A stretch of 64,000 nucleotides of DNA from an uncultured Hyphomonadaceae bacterium. GTDB lineage: Bacteria > Pseudomonadota > Alphaproteobacteria > Caulobacterales > Hyphomonadaceae. The translations under genes were made by a program, and so were the position numbers. How positions within the stretch are numbered: position 1 is the stretch's first letter; the number at the start of each line of letters is the position of its first letter. Location: the NCBI GenBank assembly GCA_938084575.1, contig CALKFG010000007.1:1-64000 (forward strand), in the 5' to 3' direction. Of the stretch, positions 24,310 through 33,209 are shown one piece after another. The notes under the pieces were generated by a model that made no database searches, was not told where the DNA came from, and saw only the letters and a program-made list of their open reading frames with translations.

Positions 24310-24951
24310 TCATTTTTCAAAATAAACGGAACGGTCCAGCCTTAGAGAGCGAACGGACTCAGCGCCGTTGTGGCTTTTTATTTTGAACCGGACATATAAA
24401 GGGAGGTCAGGATACTCCCGCCACTCGCGCGCCCAGCTGAGGGCGCCGGTCTCCGCACGAAGGCCAAAATACTCGAATTCCGCCTGCGCCACACACTCGA
24501 CCAGCTGGCGCTTATCCGTAAGTTCCGGCTGGCTTAGCGACCGGATATCCGACCAGCGCAGAACCAGACTGCCCGGTCCATCGCAACCCGCAGAGGGCTC
24601 GATCTGCAGGGATATTTTAGCATATCCGCCACGCCGCCGAGCGACGTCGGCCCCGGACACAAAGGAGATGCGATCCTCCCGCCCCATAAGGGTCATCACC
24701 CGAAACGGCTGGAAGGACTTTGGATGAGCCGTCCCCTCGATCAACCCGGAGAACACATCCAGCGCCGTCGCGGTGGCGCGCACCTCTTCTCTGGCCTGGG
24801 CCCGGGCGGTATATTGCAACCCGGTTCTGAGGGCTGAGGACACCACCAGGGTCACCATCGAGAGAATGGTCATCGCCACCAGGGTTTCGATCAGGCTGAA
24901 GCCGCTCGCATGCCGCACCGAAGCCGGTTGTTTAAGCTCAGGGTGCGTCAT
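24310..24951 (-). CDS. gspJ: Type II secretion minor pseudopilin GspJ
   Basis: The 213-residue preprotein has a 16-residue leader and the cleavage site HASG|FSLIETLVAMTILSMVTLVVSS with Glu at +5. It then has the GspJ-type C-terminal globular domain (VRATATALDVFSGLIEGTAHPKSF). GspJ sits at the pseudopilus tip with GspI and GspK. The ATG at 24951 overlaps the end of gspI by 14 bases, the same overlap as between gspH and gspI. It is the last gene of the gspEFHIJ run, 183 bases before the oxidase gene. Confidence 0.85.
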   Translation of the reverse strand: MTHPELKQPASVRHASGFSLIETLVAMTILSMVTLVVSSALRTGLQYTARAQAREEVRATATALDVFSGLIEGTAHPKSFQPFRVMTLMGREDRISFVSGADVARRRGGYAKISLQIEPSAGCDGPGSLVLRWSDIRSLSQPELTDKRQLVECVAQAEFEYFGLRAETGALSWAREWREYPDLPLYVRFKIKSHNGAESVRSLRLDRSVYFEK

Positions 24952-25306
24952 GATGCCGTCCCAATTCCCAGTCAAATTTCAGCGTTGCGAGCTGATATTG
25001 CTTATGGCGAAGGTCGGTCACGCCGGCGCGAACCTCCCAAAGCCCCCCGCCAACAGGGCGAACATCAAATTGCCATGTCCATCCGTCTGAAAACTCGCCC
25101 GCAGCCGGCGCCGATTGATACGCCGACACTTCGGCCAATACCTGCACAGTCTGCAATCGGGTCTTTGCCAGATGCAGCGCGTCAGCAGCGGCCATGGTCC
25201 GTGCCGCGTAAGAAAAAGACTGCAGAACCGCCACCAGGCCGAATGACAGCAACAGAAGACCGATCAGGGTTTCAATCATGGTGAAACCAGCTTCATGACG
25301 CCGCAT
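24938..25306 (-). CDS. gspI: Type II secretion minor pseudopilin GspI
   Basis: The 122-residue preprotein MRRHEAG|FTMIETLIGLLLLSFGLVAVLQ has a short leader, a Gly-Phe cleavage site and Glu at +5. The rest has the small GspI head, including LHLAKTRLQTVQVLAEVS. The ATG at 25306 is preferred over the upstream one because it gives a normal leader length. It overlaps gspH and gspJ by 14 bases each. Confidence 0.85.
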   Translation of the reverse strand: MRRHEAGFTMIETLIGLLLLSFGLVAVLQSFSYAARTMAAADALHLAKTRLQTVQVLAEVSAYQSAPAAGEFSDGWTWQFDVRPVGGGLWEVRAGVTDLRHKQYQLATLKFDWELGRHHDAP

Positions 25307-25760
25307 TGGTATCTCCCTCAGCATCCTGCCAGGTTGAGACTCCGAGCAGCCAGTCAACCTCTAGGCGCCGTGTGGAACCGGACTGTTCGATCTCGAAGGT
25401 TCCGCCCGTGCTGCCCCCCTGAGGAAAGAAGGTGATCCCAGGCTGCAACAGGTCGCTGGCATAGGTCAGACGGACCTGCATATGGTCGGGAACCTTGACC
25501 GCGCCCGCCAAATTCTGGCCATGACCGACCAGTTTACGGTCCGGGTCAAAGCTCACAAACTTCGCTTCTCCGGTCACCAGCGCCGCGCTTCGGGCATCTT
25601 CCATCATGGACATTAAATCCTGGGCGAAGCGTTGCGCCTCTTTTGAGGGACTGGACCGGAACATGGCAGATGTCGTCATGGCCGTCGCCAAGGATACGAT
25701 CAGCAGTACGATCAGAACTTCAAGAAGGCTAAAGCCGGTTTGTTTGCTGTGGCAGGTCAT
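25293..25760 (-). CDS. gspH: Type II secretion minor pseudopilin GspH
   Basis: The 155-residue preprotein starts MTCHSKQTG|FSLLEVLIVLLIVSLATAMTTS with Glu at +5, followed by a GspH-like domain (QRFAQDLMSMMEDARSAALVTGEAKFVSFDPDRK). Its ATG (25760) shares the A of the gspF stop codon TGA. It would be a minor component of the pseudopilus. Confidence 0.85.
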   Translation of the reverse strand: MTCHSKQTGFSLLEVLIVLLIVSLATAMTTSAMFRSSPSKEAQRFAQDLMSMMEDARSAALVTGEAKFVSFDPDRKLVGHGQNLAGAVKVPDHMQVRLTYASDLLQPGITFFPQGGSTGGTFEIEQSGSTRRLEVDWLLGVSTWQDAEGDTNAAS

Positions 25761-26971
25761 CACTGCAATGCCACGTCGTTAATGCTCAGGATCGCATTGA
25801 GGATGATCATCGCAATAGACCCGATCATAACGCCCATGACCAAAGTCAGGACCGGCGTCAGAACCACGGAGTAGCGCGCAAGTCTTTGTTCAAGAATATT
25901 CTCCAGACCACGTGCCGAATCTTCAAATATCTGCGGCAGTGTTCCCGATTTTTCACCGACGGCGGCAAGCTGGCATAACAAGCCGGGCAGACAAGACTGC
26001 GCAGCCAACGCATCCGACAGCGACTGTCCTTGACGGACGCCGGTTCGCACCTCCGCAATGGCCGCCTTGAGAACGGTGTTCGAAACTCCGGCTTCAACAT
26101 GTTCCAGCGCCGCCATGACGGGAACGCCAGCACCGTGTAGGCTTGAAAGCATCGACATGATCCGGGCCGCCTGAGTATCGGTGAGCACTTTTCCAACCAC
26201 AGGCATCTTGAGCAACAGTCGATCGACGAAGACGCGCCCCTTCCCACTCTGGCAAAGTCCAACAAGCGCGGTGACACTCAACGCCATCAGGAGAAGAACC
26301 TTCAAGCCATGCTGCGAAACGAAGGACGACATGGCCACGAGAAAGGCCATCTCCCCATTGGTTTTGCCCGCTCCGGTCCGGAGCACAGGCTCAAGCGCGG
26401 GAACGACCCAGACAAGGATCATCAACACCGCGAGAATCGCCACACTCATGACAATGCCGGGATAAATGGTTGCCGTACGCATCGCGCTGACAAACTTCAT
26501 TTGCCGCTCGGTCATGTCGGCGACCTTCGCAAGAGCAGGACCAACCTTGCCGGACTTCTCTCCGGCCCGGATCAGGGACAAAGCCTGCGCGGGAAATGGT
26601 TTTGGAAAACTCTCCAGTGCATCGGCGAGCCCGTTGCCGCGGCGAACCTCATCCAAGACATGCCCAGCGAGCGTCCGCAGGAGTTTTTCATCCGCAGTAT
26701 CCTTCAAAATCCGCAGGGCCTGATCAATCGGGATATGTTGTGAGCAAAGCGGCGCCAAAGCTCCACAAAACCTCTTTACGGCCTGGCTTGGCAAACGCTT
26801 TCCGGACGGTGTTCCTGTCGCTGTGGCGACCGGCGAACGGCTTTCTTTCAGTTCGAAAACCATAAGATCCAATGCGGTAAGCCGACGCATGGCCTCAGTG
26901 CGGCTCTCTGCATCAATTATGGCGCTGACCGTTTTACCGGTCGAAGACTGGGCCAGATAGGAAAAGTTCAT
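25760..26971 (-). CDS. gspF: Type II secretion inner-membrane protein GspF
   Basis: The 403-residue protein has two repeated T2SSF domains (about 65-190 and 270-395), each followed by membrane segments. These include the conserved FPKPFPAQALSLIRAGEKSGKVGPAL and LPGLLCQLAAVGEKSGTLPQIFED, and a final hydrophobic helix VLTPVLTLVMGVMIGSIAMIILNAIL. GspF anchors the GspE ATPase and rotates or guides pilin assembly. Its start overlaps the gspE stop as ATGA, so the two are translationally coupled. Confidence 0.94.
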   Translation of the reverse strand: MNFSYLAQSSTGKTVSAIIDAESRTEAMRRLTALDLMVFELKESRSPVATATGTPSGKRLPSQAVKRFCGALAPLCSQHIPIDQALRILKDTADEKLLRTLAGHVLDEVRRGNGLADALESFPKPFPAQALSLIRAGEKSGKVGPALAKVADMTERQMKFVSAMRTATIYPGIVMSVAILAVLMILVWVVPALEPVLRTGAGKTNGEMAFLVAMSSFVSQHGLKVLLLMALSVTALVGLCQSGKGRVFVDRLLLKMPVVGKVLTDTQAARIMSMLSSLHGAGVPVMAALEHVEAGVSNTVLKAAIAEVRTGVRQGQSLSDALAAQSCLPGLLCQLAAVGEKSGTLPQIFEDSARGLENILEQRLARYSVVLTPVLTLVMGVMIGSIAMIILNAILSINDVALQ

Positions 26972-28671
26972 TCTGCGACCCCCAAACCAACAACACGGAC
27001 GATTTCTTCATATGTCGTGATGCCCGCCATCGCCGCCTGCAGCCCCGACTGGCGCAGCGTTTCCATGCCATCCCCACGAGCTTTTTGAAGCAATTCCGGT
27101 TCGCTCGCGCCATCAATAATCGCCTTTTGAATGCCCGACGTGACCGGCAGCACCTCGGTTATGCAGACCCGACCGCGATACCCGGTCTGTCGGCAGCTGG
27201 GGCACCCCTTGGGCGCAGAGACGTGAGTGACCTGTCTGGCATCGAGCTCCCGCGCAAATGTTTCGCGGACATGGTGAGCAGCCGCCTCAGTTGTCTTGCA
27301 CTCAACGCAAAGACGCCGAACCAACCTCTGCGCGGTAATCGCGCGCAGAGAGCTTGCGAGCAAATAGTCTTCGACCCCCATTTCCAGCAGACGTGTAATC
27401 GTGCCCACCGCACTATTGGTATGCAGCGTAGACAGAACCTGGTGGCCCGTCAGAGACGCTTCAATCGCGATAGCCGCCGTTTCCAGGTCCCGGATTTCAC
27501 CCACCATGATCACATTCGGATCATGTCGCAGCATGGCCCGCAGGGATCGCGCAAAGTCGAACCCAATCTCCTGCTTGACCGGGACCTGGGTAATCCCGCT
27601 GATCTGATACTCGACCGGATCTTCGATCGAGATCAGTTTACGTTCTGGCGTCGCCATTTCCTGAAGCGCGGCATAAAGCGTCGTCGTTTTACCGCTGCCC
27701 GTTGGTCCGGTCACCAAAACGATCCCATTCGGCTGGTCCAGAGCGGTTTGGAGGCGCGCCAAAGCGGCGCCATGCAGACCAGCTTCTTTGAGCGAGGCAA
27801 ACGTCTTGGATTGATCCAGCAATCGAAGAACGAGGCTCTCACCAGAAAGCGTAGCGATGGTCGCCATGCGAATGTCGATATTTTTCCCGCTTATACGGGT
27901 CCGAATGCGCCCATCCTGTGGGATCCGGCACTCTGCAATGTTTAATCCCGCCAGCAATTTGAGCCGGGATACGACTGCGTCTGCTTTGGGCTGGTCGGCC
28001 AGGGGCGGAACCATCAACTGGCCGTCCACCCGCAACCTGACGGAGAGACGGCCTTCGGCCGGGTCGAGGTGTATATCCGACGCGCCCCACTCCACGGCCT
28101 GTCCCAAAAGACGTTCGACCCAATCCACGACGGGCGCACCGGCCGCCAGGTCCTGTAGCCGCTCCAGGTCCGCCTGACTGGTCAAGGCCCCTGTCGCTGG
28201 CCCTTCGACGGCCGCGACCTGATCATCCAGAGATTGAAGCCAGGTCAGCAAATCATCGCGGGCCAGCAGAACACGCTCGAATGCCCGACCCGTTTTGAAA
28301 TGAAACGTTGCATAAGTCTCGTCGTCAAAAGGGTCGCACATCACCAAAAGATCTTGCCCGGCCGCGTTCACCACCGGAGCCACCATCTTGGTTTTCAGAA
28401 ACTCAAGAGGGAAATGCTCCAGAAGCGCAGGCTCTGCCGGCAGGTCAGCCAGCGAAATCTGTCTCAGGCCCAGGCAGCTTGCTGACACCTCCAGAAGCTC
28501 ATCCTCAGAACAAATGCCCAGTTGCCTCAGAACCCAGAGAAGCGGCTTTCCGGTTTCTTCAGAATTCCGTTTTGCCCGATCAAATTCGGTCGTGGAAAGC
28601 TTTCCGTGATGAATAAGCTCCTGCCCGAACCTGTCGAGATCAGACTGAAAAGGGCTGTGGTCCTGAAGCAT
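26968..28671 (-). CDS. gspE: Type II secretion ATPase GspE
   Basis: The 567-residue cytosolic ATPase has an N-terminal T2SSE domain for binding GspL, then the RecA-like core with Walker A GPTGSGKTTTLYAAL, the Asp box IEDPVEY, Walker B and the His box MVGEIRDLETAAIAIEASLTGHQVLSTLHTNS. A four-Cys zinc motif (CVEC and CPSCRQTGYRGR) is typical of GspE. It heads the gspEFHIJ run on the minus strand, divergent from gspL on the plus strand across 172 bases. Confidence 0.95.
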   Translation of the reverse strand: MLQDHSPFQSDLDRFGQELIHHGKLSTTEFDRAKRNSEETGKPLLWVLRQLGICSEDELLEVSASCLGLRQISLADLPAEPALLEHFPLEFLKTKMVAPVVNAAGQDLLVMCDPFDDETYATFHFKTGRAFERVLLARDDLLTWLQSLDDQVAAVEGPATGALTSQADLERLQDLAAGAPVVDWVERLLGQAVEWGASDIHLDPAEGRLSVRLRVDGQLMVPPLADQPKADAVVSRLKLLAGLNIAECRIPQDGRIRTRISGKNIDIRMATIATLSGESLVLRLLDQSKTFASLKEAGLHGAALARLQTALDQPNGIVLVTGPTGSGKTTTLYAALQEMATPERKLISIEDPVEYQISGITQVPVKQEIGFDFARSLRAMLRHDPNVIMVGEIRDLETAAIAIEASLTGHQVLSTLHTNSAVGTITRLLEMGVEDYLLASSLRAITAQRLVRRLCVECKTTEAAAHHVRETFARELDARQVTHVSAPKGCPSCRQTGYRGRVCITEVLPVTSGIQKAIIDGASEPELLQKARGDGMETLRQSGLQAAMAGITTYEEIVRVVGLGVAE

Positions 28672-28843
28672 GGCGCTATCCGTAAATTGTGATCATTTCA
28701 TTCCGAAACGTCGGTAAAGGGGATATTTGCACGCGGTTCCAGAGACTTCGCTGTTCCGGCGAAACATTTTGACCCAGAGCCAATGATGAGGTTCACCGAC
28801 GCTCACTAAAAAACGTCATAAACCCAAACCAAGGGAAATAAAC

Positions 28844-29938
28844 ATGAGCACAGGAACTGGTTCCCTTAAGTCGAAGCTGAATCTGGGTTGGATCAACCTT
28901 CAGGACATCGGCAGTGCCTGGACCAGCACGCTTGCAATGACCAGCCCTCGCTGGTTGAAAAGAATGTTTATCAACGAATTACCGACCGCCATTCTCCGAC
29001 CGACTTCTGATGGTCTCGAACTGGTTCAGGAAGACGGCTTTCAGGCCATCAGGCCGGGCTCCAAAGAAGCCGCGCGCCTCTCCAAAGGTCACAAGATTGA
29101 TATCGCTTTACGACCCGACCAGATTTTCCAGCGCCAGCGCTGGCTGCCTCTGGCCTCTAGCCGGCGGTGGCGTTCGACGCTGGATCTTGATTTCCAGACC
29201 AATGCGCCTTTCTCTGCCAACGAAGTCGTCACCGATGTGTTTCTGGTTGATATCGCCCCAACAACCAAGCGCGGCCTGATCAAGCATGGCATCTGCAAGG
29301 TCGAGACAATCCGGGACGCAATCGCAAAGTGCCAACAGGCTGGTCTGACCCCCTCAAAAATCGGCGTCTTTGATCCCGACACATCCAGCGTGCAATATAA
29401 TTTCCTGCCTCGGTCGTCTTTTGGCCAGTTAAGCGTGCAAGCGAATTGGGCGAACCTCTGCCTGTTCGGTCTCATTCTTGGCCTCGGCCTGGCTGGGACC
29501 ACGAATTATCTCAGCGGCTTAACCGCCAGGCGCGCCGAAGTAAGCGCCCTCGTCCTCGCCAGCAAAGAGAGAGCGCTTCCGATTCTCCAGCAGCAGGAAG
29601 AGGCGGTCAATCTGGTCGCCCAGGATGAATTTCTGCGCTCAAACTTCCTCGACCGGAGGCGATTTAACAATGTTTATGAGGCGCTTACGCAAAGCCTGCC
29701 AGACGGCACAAGGCTGGAATCCTTAAACTACGACCCGGACCGTGTCCGCATTACAGGATACACCGACAATTCCGACACCATTATCGCAAGCTTGGAATCC
29801 GCCCAGCTGATCAACCGCGCCGCATTCTCGGCACCCCTCCGACGAAACACACGTTTCAACAGTGATCACTTCCAGATTGAGATCAGCCTGTCGAACTCGG
29901 TGGACGAGATCCAACTGACGGGGCTTGCAACACGATGA
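28844..29938 (+). CDS. GspL/PilN-like inner-membrane protein of the type II system
   Basis: The 364-residue protein has a cytosolic N-terminal domain (about 1-195), one membrane helix (about 203-222, LCLFGLILGLGLAGTTNYL), a coiled-coil segment and a periplasmic ferredoxin-like domain. The motif LTQSLPDGTRLESLNYDPDRVRITGYTDNS is the PilN/GspL signature. It would connect GspE to GspM. The start codon follows AAGGGA. It is the first gene of the plus-strand run L-M-C-D-K. Confidence 0.85.
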   Translation: MSTGTGSLKSKLNLGWINLQDIGSAWTSTLAMTSPRWLKRMFINELPTAILRPTSDGLELVQEDGFQAIRPGSKEAARLSKGHKIDIALRPDQIFQRQRWLPLASSRRWRSTLDLDFQTNAPFSANEVVTDVFLVDIAPTTKRGLIKHGICKVETIRDAIAKCQQAGLTPSKIGVFDPDTSSVQYNFLPRSSFGQLSVQANWANLCLFGLILGLGLAGTTNYLSGLTARRAEVSALVLASKERALPILQQQEEAVNLVAQDEFLRSNFLDRRRFNNVYEALTQSLPDGTRLESLNYDPDRVRITGYTDNSDTIIASLESAQLINRAAFSAPLRRNTRFNSDHFQIEISLSNSVDEIQLTGLATR

Positions 29939-30519
29939 GTATTCACCTTTCTCCCTCGAACAAGGGCGACGTCGTCAAGGCTTGGGCAATCCTGGGCGGG
30001 CTGACCGCGCTGCTGGGATCCCTGAGTGTCGGCGTTGTCCTTCATCACGGCAGCCAGACCAAGAACGATCTCGCACGGCTTGAGGCTGAGCTGGTCAAGT
30101 GGACCGCGATCGAACGCTCAGCAGAGCGGGTCTCGGACAATCTCGCGGCCGCAAGCCTGGGGGGCCTCCGACATGTCACCACATTCTATGCGGAGTCGGA
30201 AACTCAGGCGGGATCGCGTGTCCAAACCCTGATTCGGCGATCCCTTGAGCGGGCAGGCCTCGAGCTCAAAAGTCTGGAAGCCCTCGACCCGGTCACGCAT
30301 GATGCGATGAAATCGATTGGGGTAAACGTGGTTTTCGTAGCGCCCGTCGACGATCTGAACACCGCTCTTCGGGAACTGGGCAGCACCACGCCACGCCTGA
30401 CCATCGACAAAGTCAACATTCGACAAGTGTCGGGCAACCGGCGCGCAACCCGGCAGTCTGACCAGCGACAGCTGGAAGTCCGTGCTGACATTTATGCTTA
30501 TATGAGGCCCCAGCCATGA
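29935..30519 (+). CDS. GspM/PilO-like inner-membrane protein
   Basis: The 194-residue protein has one membrane helix near residues 13-38, a short coiled coil (KNDLARLEAELVKWTAIERSAERV) and a periplasmic ferredoxin-like domain ending LEVRADIYAYMRP. It starts with ATGA over the gspL stop. This size and layout suit GspM, the partner of GspL. Sequence identity to known members is too low for a firm symbol. Confidence 0.75.
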   Translation: MSIHLSPSNKGDVVKAWAILGGLTALLGSLSVGVVLHHGSQTKNDLARLEAELVKWTAIERSAERVSDNLAAASLGGLRHVTTFYAESETQAGSRVQTLIRRSLERAGLELKSLEALDPVTHDAMKSIGVNVVFVAPVDDLNTALRELGSTTPRLTIDKVNIRQVSGNRRATRQSDQRQLEVRADIYAYMRPQP

Positions 30520-30992
30520 AGAAGCTTATCGCGCTGCAACCCGAAACATGTGTCCTTGGCCTTGTCGCCGTCGGGGTTGCCTTTGGAAGCTTGTCCTTGT
30601 CGACACCTGCCGGCGTCAACGTGGGAGATGTGAAGCCCTATTTTGGCGGCCTGGCGACGGATTTCGCACCGCTCCCGGAACGGCAGCCCTTGGCCGGCAT
30701 TGACCACGAAACCCCGTTTGACTCGGCCGAGGACCGCCAGAGGCGGACCGCTGTTCTGACAATTGGGGATCCCTTCACCGGAGCTGCAGATCCAGCAACA
30801 CTTCGCCTTACCGGGATGATCGACAATGGGGCACTGCGAAAAGTCCTCATTCAAAATCTTTCAGAGGAAACCGCTACCTGGGTGTTAACGGGTGAGACAA
30901 TTTTTGGCTGGTCCGTTCAATCAATTACCAACCAAAGTGTGAGATTGGAAAGGGACGCACAAATGACAGAGCTTTTCCTCTATCCTGAGTAA
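30516..30992 (+). CDS. GspC/PilP-like HR-domain protein
   Basis: The 158-residue protein has an N-terminal hydrophobic helix (about 10-28) and a C-terminal small beta domain with LRLTGMIDNGALRKVLIQNLSEETATWVLTGETI, the homology region (HR) of GspC and PilP that touches the secretin. It lacks the PDZ or coiled-coil domain of full GspC. It probably links the inner-membrane platform to GspD. It overlaps gspM as ATGA and precedes the secretin gene by 24 bases. Confidence 0.72.
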   Translation: MKKLIALQPETCVLGLVAVGVAFGSLSLSTPAGVNVGDVKPYFGGLATDFAPLPERQPLAGIDHETPFDSAEDRQRRTAVLTIGDPFTGAADPATLRLTGMIDNGALRKVLIQNLSEETATWVLTGETIFGWSVQSITNQSVRLERDAQMTELFLYPE

Positions 30993-31016
30993 AGGCCTGC
31001 TACAGGGGGATCCCGA

Positions 31017-33209
31017 ATGACCAGGAGCCTGAAAGGCCAACGCGCACATATATCGCATAAGTTTCTTGGGGCCGCGATCTGCGCCCTGGGCGTATCTGGC
31101 TGTACACTGGCCGGATCCGATCATCACAACCAGGGCCTATCTGTGGCTATCCCACAGGATCAGTCCGGGTCAGCCCCGATGGGACAGATGCTCAAGCCGG
31201 ACCAGGGCCCTGCTTTGGGTCATGCATCACATTCCCCGGATCATTTCGCGTTTCGGGACGTTGCCGATTCAAACGCGGACCCGCTTGCCAACCTCGATCG
31301 CAGCGGCCGCCGGTCAGCGGCGAACATTAACCTTAATCTTGTGGGTGTCGAAGCCGGCGAGGCGATCAAGCAGATCCTTGGGCAGGTGCTCGAGCGGACC
31401 TATGTCATGGAGTATGAGCCGAGCGGGCCGATTACCCTGCAGACCGCCCGGAAAGTTGATGAAGAGACAGCCATAGAGCTGTTGAACATTGCCCTGTCCT
31501 CCGTCGGCGCAGCCATCTCGCAGCGGGGCGATTATTTCGTGATCCAGCGGCAGGCTGACCGCGGCGTGACCGCAGATGTCGAATTCCTGCAAGCCGGCGG
31601 TATCAGCGTTGGCGACAAGACCCGGGTCATCCCCATCAACTATGTCGACGCCGCCTCGATCGAAAATCTGTTCAAAAGTTTCCCGGACCAGTCGATCAAT
31701 GTGTCCAGCGATCCGAACCGGAACCTGCTGATTATTAACAGCGATACGGTGCCCCTCGACGATTTGGCGCAGATCGCCTCGGTGTTCGACAGAAACTGGC
31801 TGAAAGACATGTCCTTCTCGGCCACACCTGTGAAGTTCACCGCACCTGAGGATATCATTTCCGATCTGAATGCGATTTTTGCCCAGCAGGAAGGCTCACC
31901 CGGCCAGAACATGCTGCGCTTCCTGCCCATTCCGCGGCTGAATGCGATTGTGACGATTACCAAGAATCCCGAATATCTGGATGTCGCTGAGACATGGATT
32001 GGCCGTCTCGACCGGGAGCATGGCAAAGACACCAGTAAATTCTTTGTGATCCCGATCCAGCACCGCGACGCAGCGGAGATTGCAACCCTGCTCTCGACTG
32101 CCTTCCAGGACATGTTCAACGGCCCGGCCGGCGCGACCCCGGCCAGCAATAATCTGGAGCCCGGCACAGGAGCCGCCTTTGTCGAGACGTCGCCACAAAT
32201 GGCGGGCCCCGGACAACCATTCGGCTCGTCTGACGCCGGATCAAACTCCGCCAATGCGACAGGAAAGATCCGCATCTCGGCCGATACGACGAACAATTCG
32301 ATTATCGTTTATGCTGTGCCCGACCAGCTCGGCATGATTGAAGACATTGTCGAGCGCCTGGATATAGCGCCGGACCAGATTTACCTCGAGACAACCATCG
32401 CTGAGGTCACCCTCAACAATGACCTCGCTTATGGCCTGACATGGTTCTTCCAGAACGGCGAACTGTCGACCGGCTTTAGCGACATCCCGACCGGGGCCGT
32501 CAGCAATCGTTTTCCAGGCTTCTCAGCCCTGATTAATGGAGCGGATGCTCGGGTCGCGCTGTCCGCAGTATCGAGCATTACAGATGTAAAAATCCTGTCC
32601 TCACCATCCATTATGGTGCTGGATAATAAGACCGCCACCTTGCAGGTTGGTGACCAGGTCCCGATCGTGACGCAATCCTCCGTCAGTGTGGGCAACTCCG
32701 ACGCGCCGATTGTGAACTCGGTCTCCCTGCGTGATACCGGGATCATCCTGAATGTCACACCGCGTGTAAACGAGGAAGGAAAGGTCACGCTCGACATCGA
32801 GCAGGAAGTCAGCAATGTGGTCCCAACCATCTCTTCGGGCATTGACTCGCCCACCATTCAGCAAAGGCGCATCAACACGTCCGTCGCTGTCGACAGCGGC
32901 AAATCAATTGCACTTGGGGGCCTGATCCGGGAACGCGTGTCTGATAACACGGCCAAGGTCCCGTTCCTTGGCAGTATTCCTTTCCTCGGCAAAGCGCTGT
33001 TCCAGACAACCAATGACGTGAAGGAACGCACAGAATTGCTGGTCCTGATCACCCCGCGCGTTGTCCGCTCACAAACCGAAAGCGACGATATCATTGAGGA
33101 CCTCGCGCGCGACATGTCCTTTATCGAAGCGGTGTATGCCCATGAAGCAGAGCCGCTGGAAACCGTCGCCAAGGTCAGCACGGAGGCGGCTCAGGACACC
33201 ACATCATGA
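31017..33209 (+). CDS. gspD: Type II secretion secretin GspD
   Basis: The 730-residue lipoprotein (lipobox VSGC, residue 29) has N-terminal N0-N3 domains with Secretin_N repeats and a C-terminal secretin barrel. Diagnostic segments are VEAGEAIKQILGQVLERTYVME, VIPINYVDAASIENLFKSFP, VFVVIPIQHRDAAEIATLL-type linkers, DQIYLETTIAEVTLNNDLAYGL, VPIVTQSSVSVGN and SIPFLGKALF with KERTELLVLITPRVVR. It would form the outer-membrane exit for the multicopper oxidase. gspK starts inside its stop as ATGA. Confidence 0.95.
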   Translation: MTRSLKGQRAHISHKFLGAAICALGVSGCTLAGSDHHNQGLSVAIPQDQSGSAPMGQMLKPDQGPALGHASHSPDHFAFRDVADSNADPLANLDRSGRRSAANINLNLVGVEAGEAIKQILGQVLERTYVMEYEPSGPITLQTARKVDEETAIELLNIALSSVGAAISQRGDYFVIQRQADRGVTADVEFLQAGGISVGDKTRVIPINYVDAASIENLFKSFPDQSINVSSDPNRNLLIINSDTVPLDDLAQIASVFDRNWLKDMSFSATPVKFTAPEDIISDLNAIFAQQEGSPGQNMLRFLPIPRLNAIVTITKNPEYLDVAETWIGRLDREHGKDTSKFFVIPIQHRDAAEIATLLSTAFQDMFNGPAGATPASNNLEPGTGAAFVETSPQMAGPGQPFGSSDAGSNSANATGKIRISADTTNNSIIVYAVPDQLGMIEDIVERLDIAPDQIYLETTIAEVTLNNDLAYGLTWFFQNGELSTGFSDIPTGAVSNRFPGFSALINGADARVALSAVSSITDVKILSSPSIMVLDNKTATLQVGDQVPIVTQSSVSVGNSDAPIVNSVSLRDTGIILNVTPRVNEEGKVTLDIEQEVSNVVPTISSGIDSPTIQQRRINTSVAVDSGKSIALGGLIRERVSDNTAKVPFLGSIPFLGKALFQTTNDVKERTELLVLITPRVVRSQTESDDIIEDLARDMSFIEAVYAHEAEPLETVAKVSTEAAQDTTS

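Noticed and set aside
28672-28843. Sigma-54 or CtrA element between gspE and gspL
   Set aside because: I checked both strands for GG-N10-GC and TTAA-N7-TTAA in this 172-base divergent gap and found no match.
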